From Utricularia gibba (Eukaryota; Streptophyta; Magnoliopsida; Lamiales; Lentibulariaceae): a DNA stretch of 64,000 nucleotides. The notes beneath the pieces are model-generated. The model had not been told where the DNA came from. It ran no database searches and was given only the letters and a program-made list of their open reading frames with translations. The stretch lies in contig NEEC01000010.1 of the NCBI GenBank assembly GCA_002189035.1, positions 2,542,001 through 2,606,000 on the forward strand. Reading direction: 5' to 3'. Both the position numbers and the translations under genes were made by a program. Position 1 is the first letter of the stretch; each line of letters starts with the position of its first letter. This document shows, in pieces, positions 47,706-57,992 of this stretch.

Positions 47706-49913
47706 ATGGACTGTAACAAAGATGAAGCCCTAAGGGCTAAGGATGTTGCTGAGAAAAAGATGGCAAACAATGACTTTGAAGGGGCACAAAAGATGGCATT
47801 GAAAGCACGTAATCTTTTCCCAGAGCTTGAGAATATAAGCCAGATACTAAGTGTGTGTGATGTGCATTGTTCATCCAAAAATAGACTGGTGGGATCTGAA
47901 AAGGACTGGTATGGTATTCTTCAAGTGGAAAAGTTTTCTAGTGATCTGATTGTGAAGAAGCAATACAGGCGGCTTGCCCTAGTTCTCCACCCTGATAAGA
48001 ACCAGCACCCCGGTGCAGAGGCAGCGTTTAAGTTGATTTGTGAGGCTAATGCAGTCCTGTCAGATCCAGTTAAAAAATCCCAGTATGATTCTAGGCTTAG
48101 GGCGTTAGATAGATATGCTCCTGTGAATCCTCCGCCCCACCACATTCCTACGAACTCACATTTTAACAAGCAGTTTGAAGATTCCAAAGTTTCCCCCCAT
48201 GGTTTTCGTCCAGTGAATCAACATCATGCACCTCGTGCAGACACCAGTATTCGGGTGAACACGTTCTGGACTTTATGCCCCTATTGTTTCTTAAAATACC
48301 AATATGAAAGACGATATCTGATTGCAAAACTGGTCTGCCAGAGGTGCGGAAAGAATTTCACAGCTTATGAAATTGATCCGCCTGTGGGGACTCCAGGGGT
48401 GCCTCCAAATTCAGGTGCAAGTCATGAGAAGCCTAATCAGTGTACGCAGAATAATGTGAACTTGAGAAAGCAAGATCCAAAGAGAGGCACTGTTTCTAGT
48501 GTAAACCTTACAAAAGGTGGGACCAGGGTCAGTGATGGTTTAAAGTCTGGTTATGAAGCTACTGCTACAGTGAGTACTTCAGTTGGCGGAAAGAATACTG
48601 CCAAAAACCAAGCGAGCAGAAAACAGAAGGATATCACTACTTCAAGCCGTACAAAGGCAAAGATTAGTTTGGTGGATTCTGAGTCAAGTGATAGTGTTAA
48701 GTCCTCCAGTGACTCTGACACAGAAATGACTGATGCTGCTACGGGACAGGATTCTGGCACTACCCGTGTTCATTATCCACGCAGATCATCGCGAAAACGG
48801 AAATCTGTCTCTTATAATGAAAGGGAAGAAGAAAATGGTGATCATGATGATATTCCTGTTCCCAAGGGATCCCAAGAAAGAAAATTGTCTGAGGACGGGT
48901 CAGTGGAGACGGAAGGTTCTCCGAATTCTGAAGATATAAAACCTGACATTCAGGATGGTTTTCGAGTGAAAGAGGACAGTGGCCATAGAAAAGAGAAGGT
49001 AAGGGAAGAAAGCTCTGGTGTCGCAAACCATGGTGATACTAGCCCTGATGAAGAACAGGATTCAGGTTGTGATAATGATTCAGATAAAAACTTACATGCT
49101 CCTGACCCAGAATTTTATGATTTTGACAAGGATCGAGATGAAGAATGCTTTACAACTGGCACTTATTGGGCTTGTTATGATCCTGAAGGCATGCCAAGAT
49201 TTTATGTCAGAGTGGACGAAGTACTTAAAGATCCCTTTAAACTCCACTTCACGTGGCTAGAAGCCCATCCTAGGAATGCGTATCAGAAGGAATGGGTGAG
49301 TTGCGATCTCCCTGTTGGCTGTGGTGCTTTCAAGTTTGGTGATTCAGAAACAACTTCTGCAATCTGCACATTCTCTCATCGAGTTAATGTTTCCAAAGGC
49401 AAGGCGAATGGCTCCCTATTGTTATATCCGAGGAAGGGAGAGGTTTGGGCTCTTTTCAGAGATTGGGATTTCGACTGGACCTCAGATCCTGAAAATCACA
49501 GGCAGTATAAATATGAAGTTGTTGAAATTCTTGGTTCATCCAGGGATTATGGTATAAGAGTTGTTTACTTATACAAAGTTGAAGGATTCGTGAGCCTTTT
49601 CCAGAGACGCAGCCCAAGTGAGGGTTATTCCCTCCAGATACATCCGGGTGATTTGTATCGATTCTCTCACAAAGTTCCTCATTGCAGAATGACTGGTACT
49701 GAAAGGGAAGGAGTACCAGAAGGTTCTTTGGAACTCGACCCTGCCGCCTTACCTTCGAATCCCAATGACATGTGCTATCCAGGTAAACAAGAAATGAGAA
49801 GCAATGCTTCAGAACTTGAGGCTAATTCAAGGGGACGAAATATGAAGAAAAATGACAACTTTGCGAGATTTCGAGATGTTTCTCAAGAGAAAGTAATAGA
49901 GCTAGATGATTGA
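47706..49913 (+). CDS. J-domain (Hsp40) protein with DUF3444
   Basis: Large plant-specific DnaJ-like co-chaperone of 735 residues, single coding exon. N-terminal helix-rich region (KDEALRAKDVAEKKMANNDF) is typical of this family. The J-domain is at about residues 65-130 with the HPDKN Hsp70-activating motif. A zinc-ribbon-like CPYC...CQRC lies at about 195-225. A long Ser- and acid-rich disordered part holds basic nuclear-signal-like PRRSSRKRKS. The C-terminal DUF3444 at about 475-680 starts EFYDFDKDRDEECF and includes GEVWALFRDWDFDW. Likely nuclear; DUF3444 function is unknown. Frame is intact. Confidence 0.93.
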   Translation: MDCNKDEALRAKDVAEKKMANNDFEGAQKMALKARNLFPELENISQILSVCDVHCSSKNRLVGSEKDWYGILQVEKFSSDLIVKKQYRRLALVLHPDKNQHPGAEAAFKLICEANAVLSDPVKKSQYDSRLRALDRYAPVNPPPHHIPTNSHFNKQFEDSKVSPHGFRPVNQHHAPRADTSIRVNTFWTLCPYCFLKYQYERRYLIAKLVCQRCGKNFTAYEIDPPVGTPGVPPNSGASHEKPNQCTQNNVNLRKQDPKRGTVSSVNLTKGGTRVSDGLKSGYEATATVSTSVGGKNTAKNQASRKQKDITTSSRTKAKISLVDSESSDSVKSSSDSDTEMTDAATGQDSGTTRVHYPRRSSRKRKSVSYNEREEENGDHDDIPVPKGSQERKLSEDGSVETEGSPNSEDIKPDIQDGFRVKEDSGHRKEKVREESSGVANHGDTSPDEEQDSGCDNDSDKNLHAPDPEFYDFDKDRDEECFTTGTYWACYDPEGMPRFYVRVDEVLKDPFKLHFTWLEAHPRNAYQKEWVSCDLPVGCGAFKFGDSETTSAICTFSHRVNVSKGKANGSLLLYPRKGEVWALFRDWDFDWTSDPENHRQYKYEVVEILGSSRDYGIRVVYLYKVEGFVSLFQRRSPSEGYSLQIHPGDLYRFSHKVPHCRMTGTEREGVPEGSLELDPAALPSNPNDMCYPGKQEMRSNASELEANSRGRNMKKNDNFARFRDVSQEKVIELDD

Positions 49914-50503
49914 ATCTACAAATCATTTATTCAGGGATGTCATTACCATTTTGGTGGAGCTGCACATTGGATTTTGTACGGAGTTCGGAGGAAACTAGGA
50001 TCTTTTTCAAGTGCCAAATGGAGAAACTGGGATAAACGTATATCAAATGGGCGTGCATGTGGTGATTTCCACCGTAAATTATCGTCCTAATCATCATCTG
50101 CTGAAGGTGCTGCCATCTTCTCAGAGCTTTTGGCATATTAATTGAACAAACATCTTTCATTTGCCTGGCTTACATGGTGACTTATCGTAGCGTAAGTTTA
50201 CTTGAATGTAGCTATTTCTTTTGCAGACAACATTCCTCGCCTTAGAATGAATTCACTAACTGGCGATTGAAACAAAGTGATGAGGTTCTTACATACGTGC
50301 TAGATATCTCCTGTTGTCTAAACACTTGGACTCTATTGATCCTAACCCCTCTTGCTGATATAAAGAACACAAGTAACAAGCATTGGAGAACGATCTTCTG
50401 GAATTGATGAAAGTGGACGCCCTGCTTCGAATGATTTTCAAAAGGATGAATAAGTGGTGATTCTATCCATTTGCAGAGCATGGACATGGAGGTGCATGTC
50501 TGC
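49914..50503. other. Convergent intergenic region
   Basis: 3' ends of the J-domain gene (+) and the second PPR gene (-). Nothing else seen. Confidence 0.4.
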
Positions 50504-52240
50504 TCAGTCTGTTAGAAGCTTCTTTTGAAGCAGCATTTGCCTTAGCATGGAAGCCTGCGCTAGCATTCCTGCATCATGTACTCCCTGAACAATACTGGAG
50601 CAGAAATTGGGATGACACCAACTTCTACTTGATAACAGCAATTCAACAACCTCAACTGCAGCCTCCATCTTCATCTTCTCACACAGTCTATGGATCATGA
50701 ATCTATAGCAGTTCTCCCTTACTCTGTACCGTTGATGTTCACCCATCGCTTTCAGCAACTCCACCGCTGTTTCAATGAGACCAGCGTGGCAGAACCCCCA
50801 TAGAAGACACCGATATGTAACATCATCCGGGCGAGGCCCAGATTCCACCATGTACTGATACACTTCCATTGCTTTCTCCATGAGACCCCTCTTTGTCAAA
50901 CTATTAACCACAATGTTATATGTGATCAAGTTGGGGGAGATGCTTGATCCTTCTAAAGAGTGAAGGATTTGGATGGCTTCATCCAGCATTCCCTTGCGAC
51001 AAAGCGCACGAAGGAGGGTGTTGAAAGTAATAAGATCCGGTGAGTGCCCCTGCATCACCATTTGATCAAGGGAATCTATAGCAGGGATGAGAAGATCATG
51101 CTTGCATAATCCATTGATTAAAATGTTGAAGGTGACGACTGTGGGAGGGGTTGATGTTTCATACATCAGATGAAGGATCTCGTCCACTTCATCCCAATTT
51201 CCATCTCCACAAAGGGAATGTAGAAGGATGTTGAAAGTTACATCATTTGGCTCCAACCCATGGGACAAAAGACCTTCAACAGCCATCCTGGTTTCCTTGT
51301 GATTTCCCAGCTTACAAGTGAAGTTGATCATGGAGTTGTATGTTATCAGATCAGGATAGCAACCTTCTAATGCCAAATCATCCATGATCTCAAGAGCACG
51401 TTTGACACTCACATGCTTACACACCAATTCAATCAAGATTGTGTATGTGATAACATAGGGAGGGCATCCCCTCCTCAGCTGGTCTCTCCAGAACTCCACA
51501 GCATCCTCAAACCTACCATCATCAAACATGGCTCTTATGATAGTATTGAAAGTGACCACATCTGGGGAGCATCCGCCCAAGCTCATTCCATTCAAGACAT
51601 CAATGGCATGTTCAACACGCCTTCTCCTGCAGAGGGCACCAATCAACATGTTATATGTCATGACATCCGGAACACCACCGGACATAACCATCATTTGCAA
51701 AACCAGAACAGCTTTGTCTATCAGGTTAGCATTTACAAGCCCTCTGATCAACTTGGTACACGATGGGAAATCAGGAATTTGGCATCTGCGAGTCATCACA
51801 TCAAGTACCCTGAAACCTTGAATCACTTTCCCAAGAGAGCACAAACTCTGGAGAATTTCGTTGTTCGCTTTCTCATCATTTTCAACAAAGGGGCCGTTAA
51901 GAGAAGGCTTAGAAGGATGGATGATTTTTCTTATACCATTTTTACCATTCAGTTTCTGGTGAACACCATGGCTCGATACCTTCGGATCATACTCGTTTTG
52001 AACAGCCGCTTGCGAGGTATCAAGAAAAGCACCAGTTTGCAGCATTTTAGACCTTACCCATGGACCATAAACGTGCGTTCTCCATGACCCAGATTGGATT
52101 GTGCAACCAGCGACAAGGGCATGCCCAAACTGGAAGCTAATCCTACTACCTGAGAGATGCTCTGTGCAAAACTTGACATCAGGCCCTTGAAAACTATGAA
52201 AATCAACCATAGATTTCTGGGTCTGGACTGTATAGGACAT
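50504..52240 (-). CDS. Pentatricopeptide repeat protein (P class)
   Basis: Single-exon P-class PPR protein of 578 residues. About 12 repeats from roughly residue 140 to 560, for example DVMTYNMLIGALCRRRRVEH, DLITFNTLLRALCRKGMLDE and NLITYNIVVNSLTKRGLMEK. No editing domain. The first 130 residues lack repeats and could hold an organelle targeting signal. It resembles Arabidopsis At1g08610 as I remember it. Expected role: binding and stabilising or processing an organellar transcript; target unknown. The upstream DHHC gene is on the same strand but a separate unit. Confidence 0.9.
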   Translation of the reverse strand: MSYTVQTQKSMVDFHSFQGPDVKFCTEHLSGSRISFQFGHALVAGCTIQSGSWRTHVYGPWVRSKMLQTGAFLDTSQAAVQNEYDPKVSSHGVHQKLNGKNGIRKIIHPSKPSLNGPFVENDEKANNEILQSLCSLGKVIQGFRVLDVMTRRCQIPDFPSCTKLIRGLVNANLIDKAVLVLQMMVMSGGVPDVMTYNMLIGALCRRRRVEHAIDVLNGMSLGGCSPDVVTFNTIIRAMFDDGRFEDAVEFWRDQLRRGCPPYVITYTILIELVCKHVSVKRALEIMDDLALEGCYPDLITYNSMINFTCKLGNHKETRMAVEGLLSHGLEPNDVTFNILLHSLCGDGNWDEVDEILHLMYETSTPPTVVTFNILINGLCKHDLLIPAIDSLDQMVMQGHSPDLITFNTLLRALCRKGMLDEAIQILHSLEGSSISPNLITYNIVVNSLTKRGLMEKAMEVYQYMVESGPRPDDVTYRCLLWGFCHAGLIETAVELLKAMGEHQRYRVRENCYRFMIHRLCEKMKMEAAVEVVELLLSSRSWCHPNFCSSIVQGVHDAGMLAQASMLRQMLLQKKLLTD

Positions 52241-52813
52241 CGTTCCGGCTCCCTCTCCGAGAAGACGCCACTACCTCCGCCGGACCCCCGATGATGAATA
52301 TTCGTATCTTCAGACGATCAACGACCAGATGCCTTTTAGACACACGAAATACATCAATAAACGTAAAATCACAACACACCCTTAAGCAGGCAAAAACGTG
52401 GCAAAGAACTGACCTTCAAATGGCTGCTGGAGTCTAGGAGCCGAGAACGACGACGCGTCGAGGCGGTTTAGGTTTAGGGGTTTATGGGACAAACCCTACA
52501 TGTACGAAGTGTACGTGGCACCTTGGAAAAAGGCTTCTAGATTCTCCAATTCCTCTAGCAGCTCACTTTCGGTTTAATACCGAAGTAACCAGGACCAGAA
52601 TGACAGGATATCACTAATGAGGTGTTTGGAGCTGATACATGGGGAAGATGACATCATTAGTATGTTCCAAAAAGAGCAAGTCCTATCATCTTCCTCTCTG
52701 TTATCATTGAAAAAAAAAAATCATCTTCCTCTCTGTAAGGCAATGAAGTGAGTGTGAGAGCTAGAGTTCTACAACTAATCCTTGAAAGATTACAAATGAG
52801 CAACTAACAACTT
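52241..52813. other. Intergenic region
   Basis: Promoter and leader of the PPR gene and the 3' end of the S-acyltransferase gene. An AAAAAAAAAA run at about 52710 separates two ATCATCTTCCTCTCTGT copies (about 52687 and 52721), a small local duplication. Confidence 0.45.
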
Positions 52814-55069
52814 TCAAATGCATCGAAGGGGGCCAACCCACAAACGAATTTCAAGTTGATTTGGCTCTGGAGAAGGATCGCCTTGTTGATGGGGAACCAC
52901 AACCTCCCAGAGATTCCCAAGGAACCCTTTATCGTATTTGTTGTTCTTCACAACATCAATTTTCTGGAGATGGGATCGTGCAAACAGCCTCTTCCATTTG
53001 CTTTTCTGTACTCTCTTCGTTTCATTATTCATCTCATTCAAGTGCTCTTTCAGAGCTGTGTCGCTTGCGGTCGCCTCCTTCACCTTCCTCTCCCAGCTCA
53101 GCTGCTCTTGCCATTTGAAAGTCTGTAAAAGCCACATCTTATTAAGTCTCATCGTTTGGAAACAGAAGCTCTTGCTTGCTGATACCAAACGTGACGAACC
53201 TCATTTGTCGTTGTGTTGGTAAGGCAGAGTCTAGCATGGTACAAGAAGAAACCAGACAGTAGCATGGAAATTACTGTAAGAAACACCATGATAAGGATTT
53301 GTGTGTTGTATGAACGCAGCAGCCACTGCAGCCAGAGATTTTATTTTCAGATCACACGGGAAGCTTGTCCACTGTGTGCAGAAGCAATGCAAAAAGTGGC
53401 AGTGTCACAACGCGTTAGGACAATTTAAGGTCATCCACACAGTTCATCTCCTAGAAGACTTTGCTTCCCAAAATTTCCGTTGCTTGAACTCATTCCTTGA
53501 TCATAAACGCTTCACTAATGCAAAAATTAAACTTCTAACCTGCAATACATGTGGAGCCAAACTGCCAAAAGAATGTTCAATGCCGTAATAAGCTGCAAAG
53601 CACAACAGAACTTCTAAGTGATTCTGCGCTGTACAGAAAAAGAAGAAAAATTGCATTCCTATGAGACCTGTAAGAATGTGAATGACTCGAAATTCTTTCA
53701 GCTGTCCCGCAAGGATAAAACCGAGTGCGACAATTCCATATATGCAGATGAGTAAATGCCTGCATTGTGACGGGATATAATAAAAGCAAGAACTAAGCCT
53801 CTAGAGGAACTTTTCATAATAAATTAGCTTCTCAAGGTTTTAGTTCAGCTGGCAAGTAAAAATGTAATCATTCGTTAAAACCAGCATGGCCAAGTTGAGT
53901 GCACCAAACATATCCATGTTTGTAACTCACCAAAGAAGAAAAGCCATGAAGTATCGTGTGTTCCTCTCACCAATACAATTGTTCTGGTAGGAAATATGAA
54001 ACAGAAAATCTTAAGCTAAGCAGCAGCAATAATAATTCACAGTCACAGTCTAGGGATTCTTAAGAGTGCATGAATGAGTGGGATTTCCAAAGATTTACCA
54101 CCCAAACACAATGATGGTCAAAACGAGCTACACAGCGATCACAAATTCTGCAATGCTTCGATCGAGCCGGCCTGGAAATGAAACAAGTAAGCTAAGAACA
54201 AGTCAACACTTTCGAGGACAAAAAACGGATGAAAACCTGAATGACTGACAGGCTTACCTGGAAATCTTGCAGGTGCTACATTCCTTCCTTTTATAGAGAA
54301 TGTTGTCATAAGGGTATGCAGAAACGTAGTGAGATACATTGTTGGAGTTCACACACCCCGGATCCGAAAAGCTAGCCAAGGAAAATAGGAGAATCCCCAC
54401 TGCCACCGCCAGGAAGCTTGTATACCTGGTAATATATAGTTATTCAAGTAAATATTACAAAGTGCATGTCTACAAGTTCACGCAAATGTGCATGAGAGGT
54501 AGAAAATACCTGTGCACTTCACTTAAGTAATACACTGGAATGTATTGGAAAGATGATTTCGCAATTATAAAATAAGTTCCTCCAACTATCAGTAAATAGA
54601 AAAACTGCATGAAACAGCAACTAAAATAAAAGAATGGACAAACACAACCATAATTAAAAAAAAGGGTAATACAAATGATCAGTGATCAATCTTGCTACCT
54701 AATCTCTTCCAGCAAGAAAATTACTAACCTGTATAATGGGGTTAGGCCGGTCACAGAAGTAATACTCAAAAGAAAGAAGAGCATTCGAGCCTCGAGACCC
54801 GCAAACAGAATTTACAAATCGCCTGCCCATCCCACAAAAAAACACAACCCAGATCACGAATTGTAATCACTACGGTGTACTGGTAAGAAATACAGAAAAA
54901 GGAGGTCAAAGGGTTACCGGAAATAACCATAAGCCCCCAAAGTGATGAAGGCGCTGATCCGCTGAATGAAAGTTCCCTGAAAAATAGGCCACTGCCCACA
55001 CACGAACGAAACGATTACCAGTAGAGTGACCAATCCGTGGCATAACAGGAGAAGTGATTGCAATGTCAT
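52814..55069 (-). CDS. PAT17: DHHC-type protein S-acyltransferase (PAT17-like)
   Basis: Membrane palmitoyltransferase that adds acyl groups to protein cysteines. About nine to ten exons read on the minus strand. Start at 55069 gives [20 protein letters not shown] as TM1. Then come [20 protein letters not shown] and CDRPNPIIQ, characteristic of Arabidopsis PAT17. The DHHC-CRD reads [20 protein letters not shown] and [10 protein letters not shown] joined by splicing to [13 protein letters not shown] later TM pair includes [17 protein letters not shown] and [18 protein letters not shown], with the TTxE motif in [12 protein letters not shown]. The C-tail ends in [10 protein letters not shown]. 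The residue after DHHC is Val where Gly is remembered in PAT17. No frame break detected. Confidence 0.9.
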
Positions 55070-55689
55070 CAAGACTACTCTTTTACTCCGCAGGCGATAT
55101 AAACAGTGGATTTTATAGAACAGAAGAAAAATGGGCGTGCGCAAGAAATACGAGGAGGACGAAAAGAAGTCCAACTACCCAGTTCGAACAGGATCATCAC
55201 CTTCCTCAGATGGCAGTGCCAGTGGGGCTTAAGGAGCCCTTTCCCTGCCCAAGGAAAGCATTTGCTAATAACACTAGAAAATGGTTTTTTTTTTTAGTAA
55301 CTTCTGTCTGTGTGTATAAAATATATATTACATATTTTCAGAATGATTATTTTTGGATTATTTCATTTTCTAATTTGATTTATATTAGCATAAAAAATAA
55401 AAAAATACATAAAAAAATAAGATTTATACCTGAATTTTAATTTAGAACCATTTTCTGAATTAAATTATTTTACAAAACAAAAATAAGCTTAATATAATTC
55501 AAGAAAACCCACTATAGCAAAATAATATTTATGAAACAATTATAAAATACTAATTAATTTCTATGGAGTGGATATTATGGTGATTTTTTAATATATATAT
55601 GAAAAAATGATTTTTTTAATATAATTTTTTAATTTTAATGTATGAAAAAAGAAATTAAAAGTGACCATTTTTATAGAATATTCAGGGCT
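55070..55689. other. Intergenic region
   Basis: Leader of the S-acyltransferase gene, then AT-rich DNA up to the 3' end of the metalloprotease gene. No other feature. Confidence 0.4.
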
Positions 55690-57336
55690 TTATGGCTCAT
55701 CAGTGTCCATGGCTTTCTCTATGATGTCAATGCAGTAGCCCACAGACCGTCCCTCCGACATGGCTGCCGCCAGCTCCGTTCGAGCTCGGTTATGGCGGCG
55801 CAGGATCAGCACAGTGTTGAGAACAGCCCATCTTACTTGCCCATCAGCCTTCTTCTGAGTGAATCCCAGACCCTTGAGCAGGGTGTCCAACTATCAAAAC
55901 GGAAAAAAAGAAAAAGGATGAGCATTCTGGGATCCTATTAATGCCGATGAAAGTTGATGGCAGAAGCGAAACCGTGCTGATATCAGCGAGGCCTCCCTCA
56001 GCTGCGCCGTAAAGGAGATACTCAGTTGCCACACCAGCGAGTGCAATGCATGAAAATTTGTTAAGGGTCTGCAAGAGCCAGAGCAGGGGGGATTCAGATG
56101 AGGAATGAAGGGTGTGCAGCGGAGGGGAAGCTTACTGCTGCTGAAACTTTTCCGCTGTTCACCTGAAATATGGAAATAATGGTGGTTTAGAACAATGAAG
56201 TTGATAAATGGGGCGTCCTGATGCTAGAGACAGGCTTACTTCCTCAACGAATTCCAAGTCCACGAATTTGGTCCCTGCTTGCACATTAAGGGAGCCTTCT
56301 ATTCTCAGAGCTTCCAGACTGGTCAGTGTATAGCTCTTGGGAAGGATTCCAAGCAAATATGCAATCAAGAAATGGCCTGCTTCATGCTGACAAAGGCGTG
56401 CATGTTAAGAGAACAGCGTTATGTGAAGGAAATCATGTATATACATACTTGAACCACCCGATCGTGGTACTTATGGCTGAAGGAATGAGCAAGTGTATCA
56501 AGAAACAAGAAACCCAAGCCACCATTGAAGGAGACCTGTGTAAATTATGTTTAAAGCAAGTGTGTAAGGTAATCCCAGTGACAAGATAAAAAATGGTTTT
56601 CATTGCGAAGTTTTTGAACAAGATCAAATTCATTGCAAACACTCATTTCAGTAAGCATTTCATACTGTTATCAAGGTGTGGAATAGGTGCATCAGCAGTA
56701 GTTTTCCCCTTTTTCAAATGCAGCAAGCGAAATATACCCCAACAATTTAAATGCTACTCCCATACATACCGCATCAAGAGTCCACAGAAACAACAATCCC
56801 AGAAATTGGAACAGAATGTGCTGAAAACTCAGCCCAAAGGCGTTCCATGCTCCAACTCCTCCCAACAAAGCAGAAACCTGAATGGCCCTCTCAATGGAAC
56901 CCAGTGTATTGTCCACAGGTGACAGAAGAGACGAAGTTTCAATACCATTCAGCCTTAATTCATCCAAAGTGTACAGCCTCTGTGGGATCTGCAATCAATC
57001 TATTCAAACAGGATAAAAAGATTGCTATGAAGAAATTAGCTCCTTTACAAACGCCAGATAAGAGATTGCATGATAAACTGAAATAAATGAAATAGGTGAG
57101 AAATTTTCATGCACCTGCCGCGCAGTACCAAAGCAACGAAGCTCGCGGTTCGTAGCTTGAAACTCCCTGACAAGATTCAAAGCAGCCCTGTCATTTCCAA
57201 TCCTCAATTCCTTGTCAACCTTCTCAAGGAGCTGCAACCGTGAGCTGCCAACGCCGGCTGTATGGGCAAATATTCTGCAGGAGCACCGGAGAAGCGTTGG
57301 TGGCCCGGTATTGTATTGCAAAACAACGATCCCCAT
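55690..57336 (-). CDS. M41/FtsH-like stand-alone metalloprotease, probably plastid (VIR3-related)
   Basis: Relative of plant peptidase M41-like proteins that lack the AAA ATPase module, such as Arabidopsis At5g27290 and VIRESCENT3. Multi-exon on the minus strand: N-terminal part with QLLEKVDKELRIGNDRAALN (57336 to about 57115), then PQRLYTLDELRLNGI, membrane segments (VSALLGGVGAWNAFGLSF; FQFLGLLFLWTLDA), HSFSHKYHDRVVQ joined by splicing to HEAGHFLIAYLLGILP (HExxH zinc site), then CIALAGVATEYLLYGAAEGG. It ends at DTDEP. The first 50 residues could be a transit peptide. Family and HExxH site are clear; substrate unknown. Head-to-head with RECA3. Confidence 0.85.
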
Positions 57337-57992
57337 TCAACTGGGAAATTACAAAATAAGCGGCAATAGCGCTTTTCAGCGTTCTGCTCTGTTCTTTACT
57401 TGTGGCTGGCCTTCCACAAAGAAACGACCAGCAAAGATGGATTCTTTCCGGATCAACATTCAGTCGGGTTGAGTACATGGGTCGGGTTATATGACAAAGT
57501 GACACATGGAACTGAAATTTGAATCAACTAGTTCAGGGTCTCCATTAAAAGCTTCAAGGAATGAGCGAAATAAATGTGCAGTGGAGAAGGCGAATGTTTC
57601 CTTCTCGTGAACATTGGAAAAGGAGGGAAAATCCTCCATAAACCCTAAACCAATTTCTCCCCTGCCTCACACACGCATTTGTTCGTTCGTTTTCCGGTGC
57701 ACAACTTCGTTTGCAAGTTTTGAATGCAAGCCTGGTGTGGGTTTTCAATCATCGTGTTTGCGTGGTGACTTTTTCTTGCCTCCTCTATGTGTTTTTGTTT
57801 CATTTCATGTACTGAACTTCACGAGCATGGTGATTCTTGAATCCAAGTCTGGTGCTTTTCTGCCGTATGGTTCTTTAGCGTGAAGGGGTTTTCTGTTTGA
57901 GCGGGTGAAGACGGCTTGTGGGGTTGAACAAAACTAAGTCTTGAGCAGTTGTTACGCTCTTTTATCCTGATTCCTTATCAGCAGAGTTTGCA
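57337..57992. other. Bidirectional promoter region (M41-like / RECA3)
   Basis: 656 bases separate the two divergent start codons. Short frames in it (57224-57505 minus, 57614-57883 plus) lack family features and are likely leader sequence. Confidence 0.45.
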
